Positions 1-8,743 of a stretch of DNA of 64,000 nt are shown here, one piece after another. The DNA is from Betaproteobacteria bacterium (GTDB lineage: Bacteria; Pseudomonadota; Gammaproteobacteria; Burkholderiales; Usitatibacteraceae): positions 1 to 64,000 of the forward strand of contig JAEUMY010000013.1 of NCBI GenBank assembly GCA_016791265.1, in the 5' to 3' direction. Made by a program: the position numbers and the translations under genes. Below the pieces are notes generated by a model. That model had not been told where the DNA came from. It saw only the letters and a list, made by a program, of their open reading frames with translations, and ran no database searches. The stretch's first letter is position 1. The number at the start of each line of letters is the position of its first letter.

Positions 1-2
1 CC

Positions 3-782
3 GATCCAGCCTACCAAGCCCTGATCGCCACCGCGACCGACGTCGGCGGCCCCGCCTACGCCTACCGGGAAATCGCACCACTGGCCGATCAGGAAGGCGG
101 GATGATCGGTGCCAATATCCGCGTCGGCTTATTGTTCGATCCGGCGCGGGTACGTTTCCCTGGCCGGGGCGATGCCGGCCCAGAGGACAACACCGGCATC
201 CACTTCAGCAGTGACGGTCCTCGTCTAACCCTCAATCCTGGCCGCATCGCGCCGACGCATCCTGCCTTCACGGGAGACCGGCAGCGCCATTGGGCTCCCA
301 GCCGCAAGGCACTGGTAGCAGAGTTCGAGGTGGAGGGACGGTCACTGTTCGTCATCGTTTGCCATCTCAAATCCATGCGTTCGACGACTCGCCGCGCGGA
401 GGATTACGCTAAGAAACAGCGCCACGCCCAAGCTGAGGTTGTTTATCAATTTGCTGCGGACCTGTTGGCCTGCGATCCCCAGGCAGCCATTGTGCTGTTG
501 GGCGATCTCAACGACGTGCCGGGCTCCAAGACGCTGAAGCTGCTCAAGGGCGAGTGGTTTCACAATCTGCTGGAGGATCAACCACGCGGACAGTGCTACA
601 CCCGACGGCATGGCGGCCAACCGCAAGCTCTTGATCATATTCTCATCAGCCCCGCCCTGCGGCACGGTGCAACGGCGCGCATCCCCCACGTCAACAGCGA
701 CGCTTCCCCCAGCCAGGCGGAACCCGCAAGCGATCATGACCCGGTGTTGGCGCTGCTGCCCGCTCTCGTAGCAAGGACTTAA
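3..782 (+). CDS. Endonuclease/exonuclease/phosphatase family protein, 5' end outside window
   Basis: The reading frame is open from the first full codon of the window, so the gene begins upstream and only the last 259 residues are seen. Family hallmarks are visible in order: a GANIRVGLLFD stretch, FVIVCHLKS, LLGDLNDVPGS and the terminal SDHDPVLALL, which match the metal-binding and catalytic Asp/His positions of the DNase I-like fold. The substrate (DNA, phosphoester or inositol phosphate) cannot be told from sequence. The GANIR here is the natural family motif (codons GCC AAT ATC CGC) and not a copy of the window-wide palindrome. The gene converges on the stress-protein gene that follows. 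Confidence 0.85.
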   Translation, partial: DPAYQALIATATDVGGPAYAYREIAPLADQEGGMIGANIRVGLLFDPARVRFPGRGDAGPEDNTGIHFSSDGPRLTLNPGRIAPTHPAFTGDRQRHWAPSRKALVAEFEVEGRSLFVIVCHLKSMRSTTRRAEDYAKKQRHAQAEVVYQFAADLLACDPQAAIVLLGDLNDVPGSKTLKLLKGEWFHNLLEDQPRGQCYTRRHGGQPQALDHILISPALRHGATARIPHVNSDASPSQAEPASDHDPVLALLPALVART

Positions 783-796
783 TCAGACCTGCTCAC

Positions 797-816
797 GCCA
801 GTAACCCGCTACTGGC
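797..816. terminator. Small hairpin between convergent genes
   Basis: GCCAGTA and TACTGGC form a perfect 7-bp stem around a 6-base loop in the 86-bp gap between two converging genes. There is no T-run, so a terminator role is inferred from position only. Confidence 0.35.
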
Positions 817-868
817 AAACGCCAACACCGGTTCAATGGCGCGGACAGGGTCGAATTCCCTTGGATCG

Positions 869-1306
869 TTAAATTCGCACCGCCAACACGTCGCAGGGCG
901 CACCGTGCAGCACGGCGTTGGCGGTCGAACCCAATAGCAACGCCAACCCATGGCGCCCGTGACTGCCCACGACGATCAAATCCGCGCCATGCTCCTTGGC
1001 GGCGCCCAAAATACCTTCCTTGGTGGAAGGCGCATTGACTACCCACAGATTGATCGCTGTCCTTCCCAGCTTTTCCGCTAATGCGCCCAGCGCCTCTCGC
1101 GATTCTCGCAGCAGGGTTTCGTCGGGTAACTCCGGTAACACCGGCAACAATTCATACCCACCCCCCAAGCTGATGCTCATATCCTCGACCACATGAATGA
1201 TGCTGAATCGCGCCCCGCATTTCTCGGCGATGTCCTTGGCTCGTTCGCCAACCTTTAAGGCTTCGTCGGAAAAATCGGCCGCGAAAAGAACGTGTTGATA
1301 GCTCAT
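869..1306 (-). CDS. Universal stress protein, UspA family
   Basis: This is a 145-residue protein of the single-domain UspA length. It starts with the typical MSYQHVLFAADFS strand and carries the ATP-binding signature GSHGRHG followed by LGSTANAVL near the C-terminus (G-x2-G-x9-G-S/T pattern). It probably binds ATP in the cytoplasm and acts in stress or starvation physiology; the partner is unknown. A good ribosome binding site (GGAGGGG, 5-base spacing) supports the start. It lies 131 bp downstream of the thiolase gene on the same strand and has its own extended -10 promoter, so it may be expressed both separately and as the tail of the fatty-acid cluster. Confidence 0.9.
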   Translation of the reverse strand: MSYQHVLFAADFSDEALKVGERAKDIAEKCGARFSIIHVVEDMSISLGGGYELLPVLPELPDETLLRESREALGALAEKLGRTAINLWVVNAPSTKEGILGAAKEHGADLIVVGSHGRHGLALLLGSTANAVLHGAPCDVLAVRI

Positions 1307-1395
1307 GTCGGCCCCTCCAAAACCGCCTCACCGGCGATAGTCAATGGCACCACGCGCTTCCTCGAAGCACGGTCAACTCAAGAATTTCCACAAGA

Positions 1396-1404
1396 ATTAT
1401 ACCA
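1396..1404 (-). promoter_or_regulatory. Extended -10 promoter for the stress-protein gene
   Basis: On the minus strand the sequence reads TGGTATAAT, a consensus extended -10 element, about 90 bp upstream of the start codon. No clear -35 hexamer is seen, which is normal for extended -10 promoters. Confidence 0.5.
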
Positions 1405-1437
1405 TTTTTACGGGTATCGGCTTTCCAGGGAAATCGA

Positions 1438-2640
1438 TTATCGCAGCGCCTCGAACACGCCAGCCGCCCCCATGCCGGTACCGATGCACATGGTCACCAT
1501 ACCGTATCTGCCCCCACGCCGACAGAGGCCATGCACCAAGGTGGCGACACGTATCGCCCCGGTCGCTCCCAGCGGATGACCGAGCGCAATGGCACTGCCC
1601 AGCGGGTTGACCTTGGCCGGATCGAGGCCCAGACCGCGGATCACCGCCAAGCTCTGGGCGGCGAACGCTTCGTTTAACTCGATCCAATCCATATCGTCCT
1701 GCTGTAGTCCGGCTAATTCCAAGGCGCGGGGAATCGTAGCGATCGGGCCGATCCCCATGATTCGCGGCGATACACCGGCCACCGCGTAACTGACGAAGCG
1801 CGCCAGCGGTTTCAAACCGAGTTGCTTGACCAGGCGCTCGCTCATCAGCAGCACCGCGCCGGCACCGTCGCTCATCTGCGAGCTGTTGCCGGCGGTAACA
1901 CCGCCCCGGGCGGCGAACGCCGGCTTGAGCTTGGCCAATGCCTGTAAATTGCAGTCGAATCGTGGCCCTTCATCGTTTTCCACCAATCGCTCGCGGACTT
2001 TCACCTGCATCGTCTGGCTGTCTGGAAAACGGTCGATCACAGTATATGGCAGAATTTCCGGTTTGAACTCGCCATTCGCCATCGCAGCGGAAGCCCGACG
2101 ATGACTTTCGACCGCGAACGCATCCTGATCCTCGCGGGAAACTTCCCACTGCTTGGCCACATTCTCCGCCGTCAGGCCCATGCCATAAGCGATGCCAATG
2201 TTCTCATCCTTCGCGAACACCGCAGGGTTGAGGGCGATCTTGTTGCCACCCATCGGGATCATGGTCATGGTTTCCGTGCCAGCAGCCAGCATCACATCGG
2301 CTTCGCCCAGCCGGATGCGGTCGGCGGCCTGCGCTACCGCCTGCACCCCAGACGCGCAGAAGCGATTGATGGTCAGGCCGGGCACACTGTCTGGCAATCC
2401 GGCCAGTAATAAGCCGATGCGCGCCACGTTCATGCCCTGCTCGCCTTCCGGCATGGCGCAACCCACCACCACGTCGCCAATGTCATGCGGGTCCAGCCCC
2501 GGCACCTGGGCCATCGCGCCCTTGAGCACATGGGCCAGCATGTCGTCCGGGCGGACATTGCGGAACATGCCGCGCGGCGCCTTGCCGATGGGGGTGCGCA
2601 CGGCGGCGACGATGTAAGCGTCTTGAACTTGTTTGGTCAT
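1438..2640 (-). CDS. fadA: Acetyl-CoA C-acyltransferase (thiolase), FadA-like
   Basis: This 400-residue protein performs the thiolytic last step of beta-oxidation. The nucleophilic Cys is in NRFCASG (residue 95), the GHPLGATGA loop holds the catalytic His and the C-terminal MCIGTGMGAAG holds the second Cys, so all three active-site elements are present. AAGGAAGG precedes the ATG. It lies 58 bp after the HAD/ECH fusion gene on the same strand, which is the usual FadB-FadA pairing. It is the last fatty-acid gene of the cluster. A second, divergent thiolase lies at 12738-14027, so this one may serve a different chain length; that split is inference. Confidence 0.93.
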   Translation of the reverse strand: MTKQVQDAYIVAAVRTPIGKAPRGMFRNVRPDDMLAHVLKGAMAQVPGLDPHDIGDVVVGCAMPEGEQGMNVARIGLLLAGLPDSVPGLTINRFCASGVQAVAQAADRIRLGEADVMLAAGTETMTMIPMGGNKIALNPAVFAKDENIGIAYGMGLTAENVAKQWEVSREDQDAFAVESHRRASAAMANGEFKPEILPYTVIDRFPDSQTMQVKVRERLVENDEGPRFDCNLQALAKLKPAFAARGGVTAGNSSQMSDGAGAVLLMSERLVKQLGLKPLARFVSYAVAGVSPRIMGIGPIATIPRALELAGLQQDDMDWIELNEAFAAQSLAVIRGLGLDPAKVNPLGSAIALGHPLGATGAIRVATLVHGLCRRGGRYGMVTMCIGTGMGAAGVFEALR

Positions 2641-2679
2641 TTCACATTCCTTCCTTGCGGAGAATTCATGGGGGGCTTT

Positions 2680-2691
2680 GCGAATATTCGC
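2680..2691. repeat. Iterated palindrome GCGAATATTCGC, copy 1 (intergenic)
   Basis: This copy lies between the HAD/ECH fusion gene and the thiolase gene. Its flanks extend it to a 16-base palindrome (TTGCGAATATTCGCAA). Confidence 0.95.
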
Positions 2692-2698
2692 AAGGTGC

Positions 2699-5068
2699 TC
2701 AGTTCCTCAACGGCTTGCCCGTCTTCAACATGTGCTCGATGCGGTCCTGGCTCTTGGCGGTCTTGGCCAGTTCCACGAAGTGCTTGCGCTCAAGATCCAG
2801 CAGCCATTTCTCGTTGACCATGGAACCGGGGTCAACCATGCCGCCGCACAGACATTCGGCGATGCGCGATCCGATTTCATAGTCATGCTCGCTGATGAAG
2901 CCGCCTTCCTTCATGTTGATGAGCATCATCTTGAGCGTGGCCACGCCGGTGTCGCCCGCGACGGGAATCATGGTCGGGTTGATGGCCGGGCGGTACCCGG
3001 CATCGGCCATGGCGCGCGCCTGGGTGAGGCCCACGTGCAGCAGCTCCTGCGCGTTGAACACGATCACATCGCTGTCGCGCAGGAAACCCAGTTCCTTCGC
3101 ATGCTCGGCGCTCTTGGAAACTTCCGCCATGGCGATGTTCTTGAATGCCTTCTGCAGCACCGGCATCACATCGCCACCCTGGGCCGCTTGCGCGGCGCGC
3201 AGCGCGAACTCCTTGCAGCCGCCGCCAGCAGGCAGCAAGCCCACGCCCACTTCCACGAGGCCGATGTAGCTTTCGAGTGCGGCCACCACGCGGTCGCTGT
3301 ACATCACGAACTCGCAACCGCCGCCCAGCGCCATGCCTTCCACGCAGGCGACGGTGGGGATGAGCGAATATTTCAAGCGCATGGACGTCTGCTGGAACAG
3401 GGCCACCATGGCTTCGAATTCCTCGAAGCGGCCGGCCTTGAGCGACTCCAGCGCCTTCACCAGGTTGGCGCCCACGGCAAACGGCGCCTCGTGCCAGATG
3501 ACCAGGCCGCGGTACTGCTTCTCGGCGAGATCGATGGCCTGATTCAAACCGGTCAGCACTTCATCGCCCAGCGAATGCATCTTAGATTTGAACGAAACAA
3601 TTAGGATGTCCTCGAAGCCGGGCACTGTCCAGCCGCGCACGCCTTCGGTTTCCAATACGGTCGTACCCTTCGCGGCCTTCTCGCCCAGCACCAGTTCGGG
3701 GAACAGTTGGCGCTGATACACCGGCAGCGCAGAGCGGCCGACCATCTTGCCGCTGGCGGCGGAGAAGGAACCCTCCGGCGAATGCACGCCAGCACGGCCA
3801 TCCGTCACCCAGGCGGGCAGCGGCGCGTTGCTCATGCTCTTGCCCGCAGCGATGTCTTCGGCAATCCATTTCGCAACCTGCTGCCATCCAGCGGCCTGCC
3901 AGGTTTCGAACGGACCCATCTTCCAGCCGAAGCCCCAGCGAATGGCGAAATCGATATCGCGCGCGCATTCGGCCACGCTGCCCAGATGCACGGCGATGTA
4001 ATGGAACACGTCACGGAAAATCGACCACAGGAATTGCGCCTGCGGATGGGCCGAAGCGCGCAGCCCGGCGAACTGCTCGGCCGGATTCTTGATCTTGAGG
4101 ATGGCGGCCACTTCATCGGCCACCTTGCCGGTGCCGGCCACGTAATCCTGCTTGGCGAGATCCAGCACCAGGATGTCCTTGCCCTTCTTGGTGAAGAAGC
4201 CGGCCTTGGTTTTCTGGCCCAGGGCGCCCTTCTCGATCATGGCCTTCACATAGGCCGGCACGGCGTAGTACTTGTGCCAGGGATCATCCGGCAGGTTGTC
4301 GTCCATGGTCTTGAATGTATGCGCCAGCGTGTCCAGGCCCACCACGTCCGCGGTGCGGTAGGTTGCGCTCTTGGCACGGCCAATGGCGGGGCCGGTCAAC
4401 GCATCGACTTCATCGAACGACAGCTTGAATGCCTGCGTGTGATGCATGGTCGCCGCGATCGAGAACACGCCCACGCGGTTGGCCACAAAGTTGGGCGTGT
4501 CCTTGGCGCGCACCACACCCTTGCCGAGTGTCGTGACGAGGAAGGCTTCCAGTTGGTCCAGGATCGCCGGCTGCGTTTGCGTGGTCGGGATGATCTCCAC
4601 CAGCTTCATGTAGCGCGGCGGATTGAAGAAATGCACGCCGCAGAAGCGCGGGCGAATATTCGCAGGCATCGCATCCGACAGCGACGTGATCGACAGACCC
4701 GATGTGTTGGACGCGAAGATGGCATCGGCGCGGATGAACGGCGCCACTTTCTCATACAGCGATTTCTTCCAGTCCATGCGCTCGGAAATCGCCTCGATGA
4801 TGAGGTCGCATTCCTTCAGCAGCTCCAGGTGCTCGTCATAGTTGGCGGCCTGGATGAGGCTCGCGCGATGGGCCGCAGCGAAGGGCGCGGGCGAGAGTTT
4901 CACCATGCCGTCTATGGCCTTGGTCACGATGCCGTTCTTCGGGCCTTCCTTGGCTGGCAGGTCGAAGAGGATCGCCTTGACGTTGGCATTGGTGAGATGC
5001 GCGGCAATCTGCGCGCCCATGACGCCGGCACCAAGGACGGCGACTTTGCGGATGTTGAATTTTTCCAA
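2699..5068 (-). CDS. 3-hydroxyacyl-CoA dehydrogenase / enoyl-CoA hydratase fusion, FadN-like order
   Basis: This 789-residue bifunctional beta-oxidation enzyme has the NAD-dependent dehydrogenase first (Rossmann motif VAVLGAGVMGAQIAAHL, then HFFNPPRYM) and the crotonase-fold hydratase last (EGMALGGGCEF oxyanion region, around residue 580). This order and length match the Bacillus FadN type, not E. coli FadB. The start is TTG: AGGAG lies 6 bases upstream of the TTG at 5068 and no better ATG is in frame. The thioesterase gene is 39 bp upstream and the thiolase gene follows. It contains one palindrome copy read as ANIR. Confidence 0.92.
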   Translation of the reverse strand: MEKFNIRKVAVLGAGVMGAQIAAHLTNANVKAILFDLPAKEGPKNGIVTKAIDGMVKLSPAPFAAAHRASLIQAANYDEHLELLKECDLIIEAISERMDWKKSLYEKVAPFIRADAIFASNTSGLSITSLSDAMPANIRPRFCGVHFFNPPRYMKLVEIIPTTQTQPAILDQLEAFLVTTLGKGVVRAKDTPNFVANRVGVFSIAATMHHTQAFKLSFDEVDALTGPAIGRAKSATYRTADVVGLDTLAHTFKTMDDNLPDDPWHKYYAVPAYVKAMIEKGALGQKTKAGFFTKKGKDILVLDLAKQDYVAGTGKVADEVAAILKIKNPAEQFAGLRASAHPQAQFLWSIFRDVFHYIAVHLGSVAECARDIDFAIRWGFGWKMGPFETWQAAGWQQVAKWIAEDIAAGKSMSNAPLPAWVTDGRAGVHSPEGSFSAASGKMVGRSALPVYQRQLFPELVLGEKAAKGTTVLETEGVRGWTVPGFEDILIVSFKSKMHSLGDEVLTGLNQAIDLAEKQYRGLVIWHEAPFAVGANLVKALESLKAGRFEEFEAMVALFQQTSMRLKYSLIPTVACVEGMALGGGCEFVMYSDRVVAALESYIGLVEVGVGLLPAGGGCKEFALRAAQAAQGGDVMPVLQKAFKNIAMAEVSKSAEHAKELGFLRDSDVIVFNAQELLHVGLTQARAMADAGYRPAINPTMIPVAGDTGVATLKMMLINMKEGGFISEHDYEIGSRIAECLCGGMVDPGSMVNEKWLLDLERKHFVELAKTAKSQDRIEHMLKTGKPLRN
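4652..4663. repeat. Iterated palindrome, copy 2 (in HAD/ECH fusion gene)
   Basis: Exact GCGAATATTCGC read as Ala-Asn-Ile-Arg in the dehydrogenase domain, in the loop just before the HFFNP motif. Confidence 0.95.
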
Positions 5069-5107
5069 TCTGGACTCCTGAGCGGTACTGCAAAAAAGAA
5101 AATCGAA

Positions 5108-5494
5108 TCAGAACGCGGGCAACTCGCGCGGCTTGTGGTGGGCATCAATCGCCACATACGTCAGCGTGGCCTCGGTCACCTTCACGGTTTCGTTCTGGCC
5201 GGAGCGGCCGCGCTGAGCGAACACTTCCACTTCCACGGTGATGGAGGTCCGGCCGGTTTTGACGACCTTGCCGTAAAAACTCACCAGATCACCCACGAAC
5301 ACCGGCTCCTTGAACAGGAACGAATTTACCGCGATGGTCACCACCGGCCCCTTGGCGCGCTCGAAGGCGGGCACGCTGCCGGCCAAGTCGACCTGGGCCA
5401 TGACCCAGCCACCAAAGATCGTGCCGTTGGCATTGGTGTCGGCCGGCATCGGAATCACGCGCAGCACCGGCTGCATGTCGTTGGGCAGGTTCAA
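5108..5494 (-). CDS. Acyl-CoA thioesterase, hotdog fold (YciA-like)
   Basis: This 128-residue hotdog protein hydrolyses acyl-CoA to free acid and CoA. The diagnostic N-terminal block RVIPMPADTNANGTIFGGW contains the conserved Asn and Gly-Gly-Trp of YciA-type enzymes. I place the start at the TTG at 5494, whose bases overlap the TGA stop of the acyl-CoA ligase (TTGA overlap), giving MNLPNDMQPVLRV, which matches family N-termini; an ATG six codons inside is the alternative. Translational coupling to the ligase is likely. In a beta-oxidation operon it probably relieves CoA trapping. Confidence 0.88.
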   Translation of the reverse strand: MNLPNDMQPVLRVIPMPADTNANGTIFGGWVMAQVDLAGSVPAFERAKGPVVTIAVNSFLFKEPVFVGDLVSFYGKVVKTGRTSITVEVEVFAQRGRSGQNETVKVTEATLTYVAIDAHHKPRELPAF

Positions 5495-7296
5495 AGAATG
5501 TGTCCCTTGTACATCTCGTCGATGGCCGCCTGGTACTTCTGCGCGATCTGGTTGCGCTTCAGTTTGAGCGTCGGCGTCATGAAGCCGTTGTCGATGGTCC
5601 ACTTCTCCGACACGACAGTGAGCTTGCGCACCTGGGCATAGCCGGGGAATTGCTTCACTTGCGATGCAAGCCGCTTCACCAGCAGCTTCTCGGCTTTGTC
5701 GCGGTTCTCACCGATGAGCACGGTGGAGAGTTGGTTCTCCTCCGCGAAGCGCGCCCACTCGTCATCGTTCAGCACCACCAGCGCGGTGAGATAAGGCTGG
5801 GCCTCGCCGAAAATCAGCACCTGCTCGAAGAGCGGGTCCATCTGGATGGCAAGCTCCATGTCCACCGGCGGCACTTTCTCGCCGTTGCCGAGCACGATGA
5901 TTTCCTTGATGCGGCCGGTGATCGTGATGAAGCCATTCTCGATCTTCACCTGGTCGCCAGTGTTCAGCCACCCGTCTTCCGAGAGGATGGCGCGCGTGGC
6001 CTCGGGGTTTCGCCAATAGCCCTGCATGATGTTGGGCCCGCGCACCAGCAGCACGTTGTTCTCACCCAGCCGCGTTTCGACATCCGGCACGGCCGGGCCG
6101 ACGCTTGAGGGCAGATTGCGATCCAGCAGATTCACGGCGAGCAACGGGCTGGCCTCGGTCAGTCCATACCCCTGGCAGATGGGCAGGCCAAGGCCCACGA
6201 ACACTCGCGACACCGCCGGCGACAACGCGGCGCCGCCGCTGATGGCAAGCCGCAACCGTCCGCCCAACCGGGCCAGGATCTTGTCCGCGACCAGCGGCTT
6301 CAACAGCGGCCAGAGCAGGAAACTCGCCTCCCACGGACCGCGCCCCTGCTGGTGCTGGAAGCGCGCCCAACCGATTTCGACCGAGAGCTCGAAGAGGCGC
6401 CGCTTCAACGGACTGGCCTTCTTCAATTGATCGTTGATGACGGCGAGGAAGCGCTCGAATATTCTCGGCACCGACATCAAGATCGTGGGCCGCACCGTGC
6501 GCAGATCCTCGGCAAGCTGCGGCACCGAGCGAGCGAAGGCCACGCCCGCGCCGGAAATCACATTCAAGTAGTAGCCGCAGGTGCGCTCGAACATATGTGA
6601 CAGCGGCAGGAAGGACAGGAAGATGTCCTCGGGATAGACCTGATAAACCTTCAGCCCGGACTGCGCGTTGGACAGCATGTTGCGGTGGGTGAGCATCACG
6701 CCCTTGGGACGACCCGTGGTGCCGGACGTGTAGACGATGGTCGCGAGGTCGGCGCCGCGTGTGGGCGGCTTCTCGTGCGTATCGGCGGAAGCCGGCAGCC
6801 AAGCGTCGAACGTGGCAAGCCGGGGCTCGCTTTCGTCACCCACCGGGCGCATGGTCACAATGCGCTTCAGGCCACCCAGCTGGTCATGCACCGTCTTCAA
6901 GCGCTTCCAGTGCTCCTCGCCATCAATGATCAGGCACTTCACCTCGGCATCGTTGAGGATGAAGGCCACATTGTCGGGACGGTCATCGACAAACAACGGC
7001 ACCGGCACCAGGCCATGGGCGAAGGCGCCCTGATCGGCCAGCACCCACGCCACGCTGTTCCTCAACATGATGGCGATGCGATCACCGGACTGCAGCCCTT
7101 CGCGACGGAAGCCGGCGCGCATGCGCGCGACCAGATCGGCCATCTCGCGCCAGCTATAGTCACGCCAGGCTTGCGCCTTGGCGTCGAATTCCTTGTAGGC
7201 GAGGCCGTTGGGGGAACGCGTCGCGCGCGCCAGGAACGCGTCGGCGATGGTGGCATCGTGGTCGAGCGCGATGTAGCGCGTCTCTCGATCAGCCAA
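5491..7296 (-). CDS. Long-chain acyl-CoA synthetase (AMP-forming)
   Basis: This 601-residue ANL-superfamily enzyme activates fatty acids with ATP and CoA. Visible motifs are the phosphate loop YTSGTTGRPKG, the A5 motif GYGLTEASP, the hinge NTGDQVKIENGFITITGRIKE and the catalytic-lysine region GNGEKVPP. The frame is open further upstream, but that extension reads through a hairpin and into the neighbouring hydrolase gene; AGGAG lies 7 bases before the TTG at 7296, giving MADRETRYIALD, so I choose that start. The size and the FAA1-like core suggest a long-chain substrate. It is the activation step of the cluster. Confidence 0.9.
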   Translation of the reverse strand: MADRETRYIALDHDATIADAFLARATRSPNGLAYKEFDAKAQAWRDYSWREMADLVARMRAGFRREGLQSGDRIAIMLRNSVAWVLADQGAFAHGLVPVPLFVDDRPDNVAFILNDAEVKCLIIDGEEHWKRLKTVHDQLGGLKRIVTMRPVGDESEPRLATFDAWLPASADTHEKPPTRGADLATIVYTSGTTGRPKGVMLTHRNMLSNAQSGLKVYQVYPEDIFLSFLPLSHMFERTCGYYLNVISGAGVAFARSVPQLAEDLRTVRPTILMSVPRIFERFLAVINDQLKKASPLKRRLFELSVEIGWARFQHQQGRGPWEASFLLWPLLKPLVADKILARLGGRLRLAISGGAALSPAVSRVFVGLGLPICQGYGLTEASPLLAVNLLDRNLPSSVGPAVPDVETRLGENNVLLVRGPNIMQGYWRNPEATRAILSEDGWLNTGDQVKIENGFITITGRIKEIIVLGNGEKVPPVDMELAIQMDPLFEQVLIFGEAQPYLTALVVLNDDEWARFAEENQLSTVLIGENRDKAEKLLVKRLASQVKQFPGYAQVRKLTVVSEKWTIDNGFMTPTLKLKRNQIAQKYQAAIDEMYKGHIL

Positions 7297-7365
7297 AGGT
7301 CTTCTCCTCGTTGTCTTGCGCGGCCCGTTGTCATCCGGACCTTTCGGGAGTGAAACCTTAGCACG

Positions 7366-7390
7366 CGCACCCCTGCCGTGCAGGGGTGCG
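7366..7390. terminator. Perfect 10-bp hairpin upstream of the acyl-CoA ligase gene
   Basis: CGCACCCCTG and CAGGGGTGCG flank a 5-base loop in the 128-bp gap between the hydrolase and ligase genes. There is no T-run. It could attenuate or process the long transcript rather than stop it. Confidence 0.45.
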
Positions 7391-7424
7391 TGGACGTCGC
7401 TTTGAAAGAGCGTTGCGATGGCGT

Positions 7425-8279
7425 TCATGCGCCCCGCGCCGCCGTGCCCTGCCGGGTCAGCCACTCCGCCGCCAGTGGCCACAGCGAGTCGCGGTACTGC
7501 GGCTTGAAGAAGCCGAAATGGCCGATGCGGCGCGCGCCGACTTCCTTTGGCTCGACATGGCGGCGCTCGACATCGGCCGCGCGATAGAAGCCATGCAACT
7601 GGTCGATGGCAACCTTGGGAATGTACTCGTCGTCGGCAAAAGAGAGGCCGAAAATCGGGATGCGAATATTCGCATGGCCCTCGCGCATCGGACGGCCCGC
7701 CTCATCCACGATGTAGTCAGGATGCTTGCACCAGCGCGCCCACTGCAATGCGACACCGCGCGGTAGATCACCCACCTTGCGCAGTTTCTTGCCGGGGAAG
7801 TACCCGAACAATCGCGTGTAGAGCGGCATCGCCACATACCAGAGAAAGCGCACCTGCAGGGGCATGGTCTTGTTGTGCTTGTAGTAGCCCGTGCCGCTGG
7901 CGACGGTGAACATCGCGTCCACCTCATGCCGGCGTGGCACCAGCCCCAGAATCTGCCCGCCAAGACTGTGCGAGACCAGGTAGAGCGGCGCGTCGTGCAT
8001 GCGGGCCGCGCCGACCATGGCGTCCACATCCTGCTCGGCCCAGGTGACGATGTCGGTGTCGAAGCCGCGCAGGCTGCCGCTGCGCGAGAAACCCATGCCG
8101 CGATAGTCGAAGGTCGTCACGGCGAAACCCCGCGCGGCGAGGCTTTCCGCGAACGGCGCGTAGTAGTCCTGGCGCACGCCCATCGCACCCGCGATCAGCA
8201 CGTTCGCCTGGCACGGCCCCGGCGGCGCAAAGCGGGAGACAACCAGGCGATGGCCGTCCGCGGTGACGATGGCTTCCAT
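7425..8279 (-). CDS. Alpha/beta hydrolase
   Basis: This 284-residue alpha/beta hydrolase has an oxyanion strand (NVLIAGAMG), the strand motif TFDYRGMGFS and a nucleophile elbow SHSLGG with Ser105. The likely acid lies in SFADDEYIP and the His in RRIGHFGFF. The last region and the GYYKHNK segment resemble proteins annotated as short alpha/beta hydrolases or acyl-CoA-handling esterases. Its ATG overlaps the TGA of the preceding gene by four bases (ATGA), so it belongs to the same transcript. The substrate is unknown; an ester or lipid-derived compound is inferred from context. It contains one palindrome copy read as ANIR. Confidence 0.82.
   Translation of the reverse strand: MEAIVTADGHRLVVSRFAPPGPCQANVLIAGAMGVRQDYYAPFAESLAARGFAVTTFDYRGMGFSRSGSLRGFDTDIVTWAEQDVDAMVGAARMHDAPLYLVSHSLGGQILGLVPRRHEVDAMFTVASGTGYYKHNKTMPLQVRFLWYVAMPLYTRLFGYFPGKKLRKVGDLPRGVALQWARWCKHPDYIVDEAGRPMREGHANIRIPIFGLSFADDEYIPKVAIDQLHGFYRAADVERRHVEPKEVGARRIGHFGFFKPQYRDSLWPLAAEWLTRQGTAARGA
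7662..7673. repeat. Iterated palindrome, copy 3 (in hydrolase gene)
   Basis: Exact copy read as ANIR in the GHANIRIPIFG segment. Confidence 0.95.
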
Positions 8280-8743
8280 CAGCCCTTCTTCCTCGGGCTC
8301 ACGTACATGGTGATGTCGGCCTGGCAGACGAGGTTGCCGTCCCGGTCCTTGATGTCGACATGCGCCGGCACATCACGCGCCACACCTTCTTCAACGGTGG
8401 GCAGCGTGGCGAACGCGGTGACATCCGTCTTCGCCACCTTGAGATACGCCACGGTCATGCCCTTGGGCAGCCAACGCATGGACGCGGGAATCGAGACCTC
8501 GGTCAGCGTGCCGCCGGCAATCTCGGCCAGGTTGCACATGGCGATGGCATGCACGGTGCCGATGTGGTTCTCCACACTGCGGCGCTTCTTCATGCTCACC
8601 TGCGCGCGGCCGACTTCCAGCACCTCGAAACGCGGCTTGATGGTCGCGAAGTACGGCGCCTTGCGGCACACCATGAAACTGAACAGCCAGCGACGGAACG
8701 CGCTGTCCTTGGACTTGTTCCAGATCTTGAGGACGGGATTCAC
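8279..8743 (-). CDS. Hotdog-fold protein, DUF4442-like
   Basis: This 154-residue protein has the pattern of the DUF4442/PaaI-like hotdog group: an N-terminal helix (VLKIWNKSKDSAFRRW), NHIGTVHAIAMCNLAEIAGG as the hot-dog helix, and a C-terminal strand ending in ADITMYVSPRKKG. I start it at the GTG at 8743, which overlaps the stop of the molybdopterin oxidoreductase gene (GTGA) and is preceded by AGGAAG. Such proteins are presumed acyl-CoA thioesterases or binders, but this is family-level inference. A second member lies at 12212-12715. Confidence 0.8.
   Translation of the reverse strand: MNPVLKIWNKSKDSAFRRWLFSFMVCRKAPYFATIKPRFEVLEVGRAQVSMKKRRSVENHIGTVHAIAMCNLAEIAGGTLTEVSIPASMRWLPKGMTVAYLKVAKTDVTAFATLPTVEEGVARDVPAHVDIKDRDGNLVCQADITMYVSPRKKG

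Noticed and set aside
102..137. GANIR in the first gene, considered as a motif-derived peptide
   Set aside because: The codons are GCC AAT ATC CGC and the motif is conserved in the nuclease/phosphatase family.
2633..3604. A 323-codon plus-strand frame over the end of the HAD/ECH fusion
   Set aside because: His- and Arg-rich antisense shadow with no ribosome binding site.
3707..5641. A 644-codon plus-strand frame over the HAD/ECH fusion and thioesterase genes
   Set aside because: It crosses two genes with clear enzymes on the other strand and shows no known motif.
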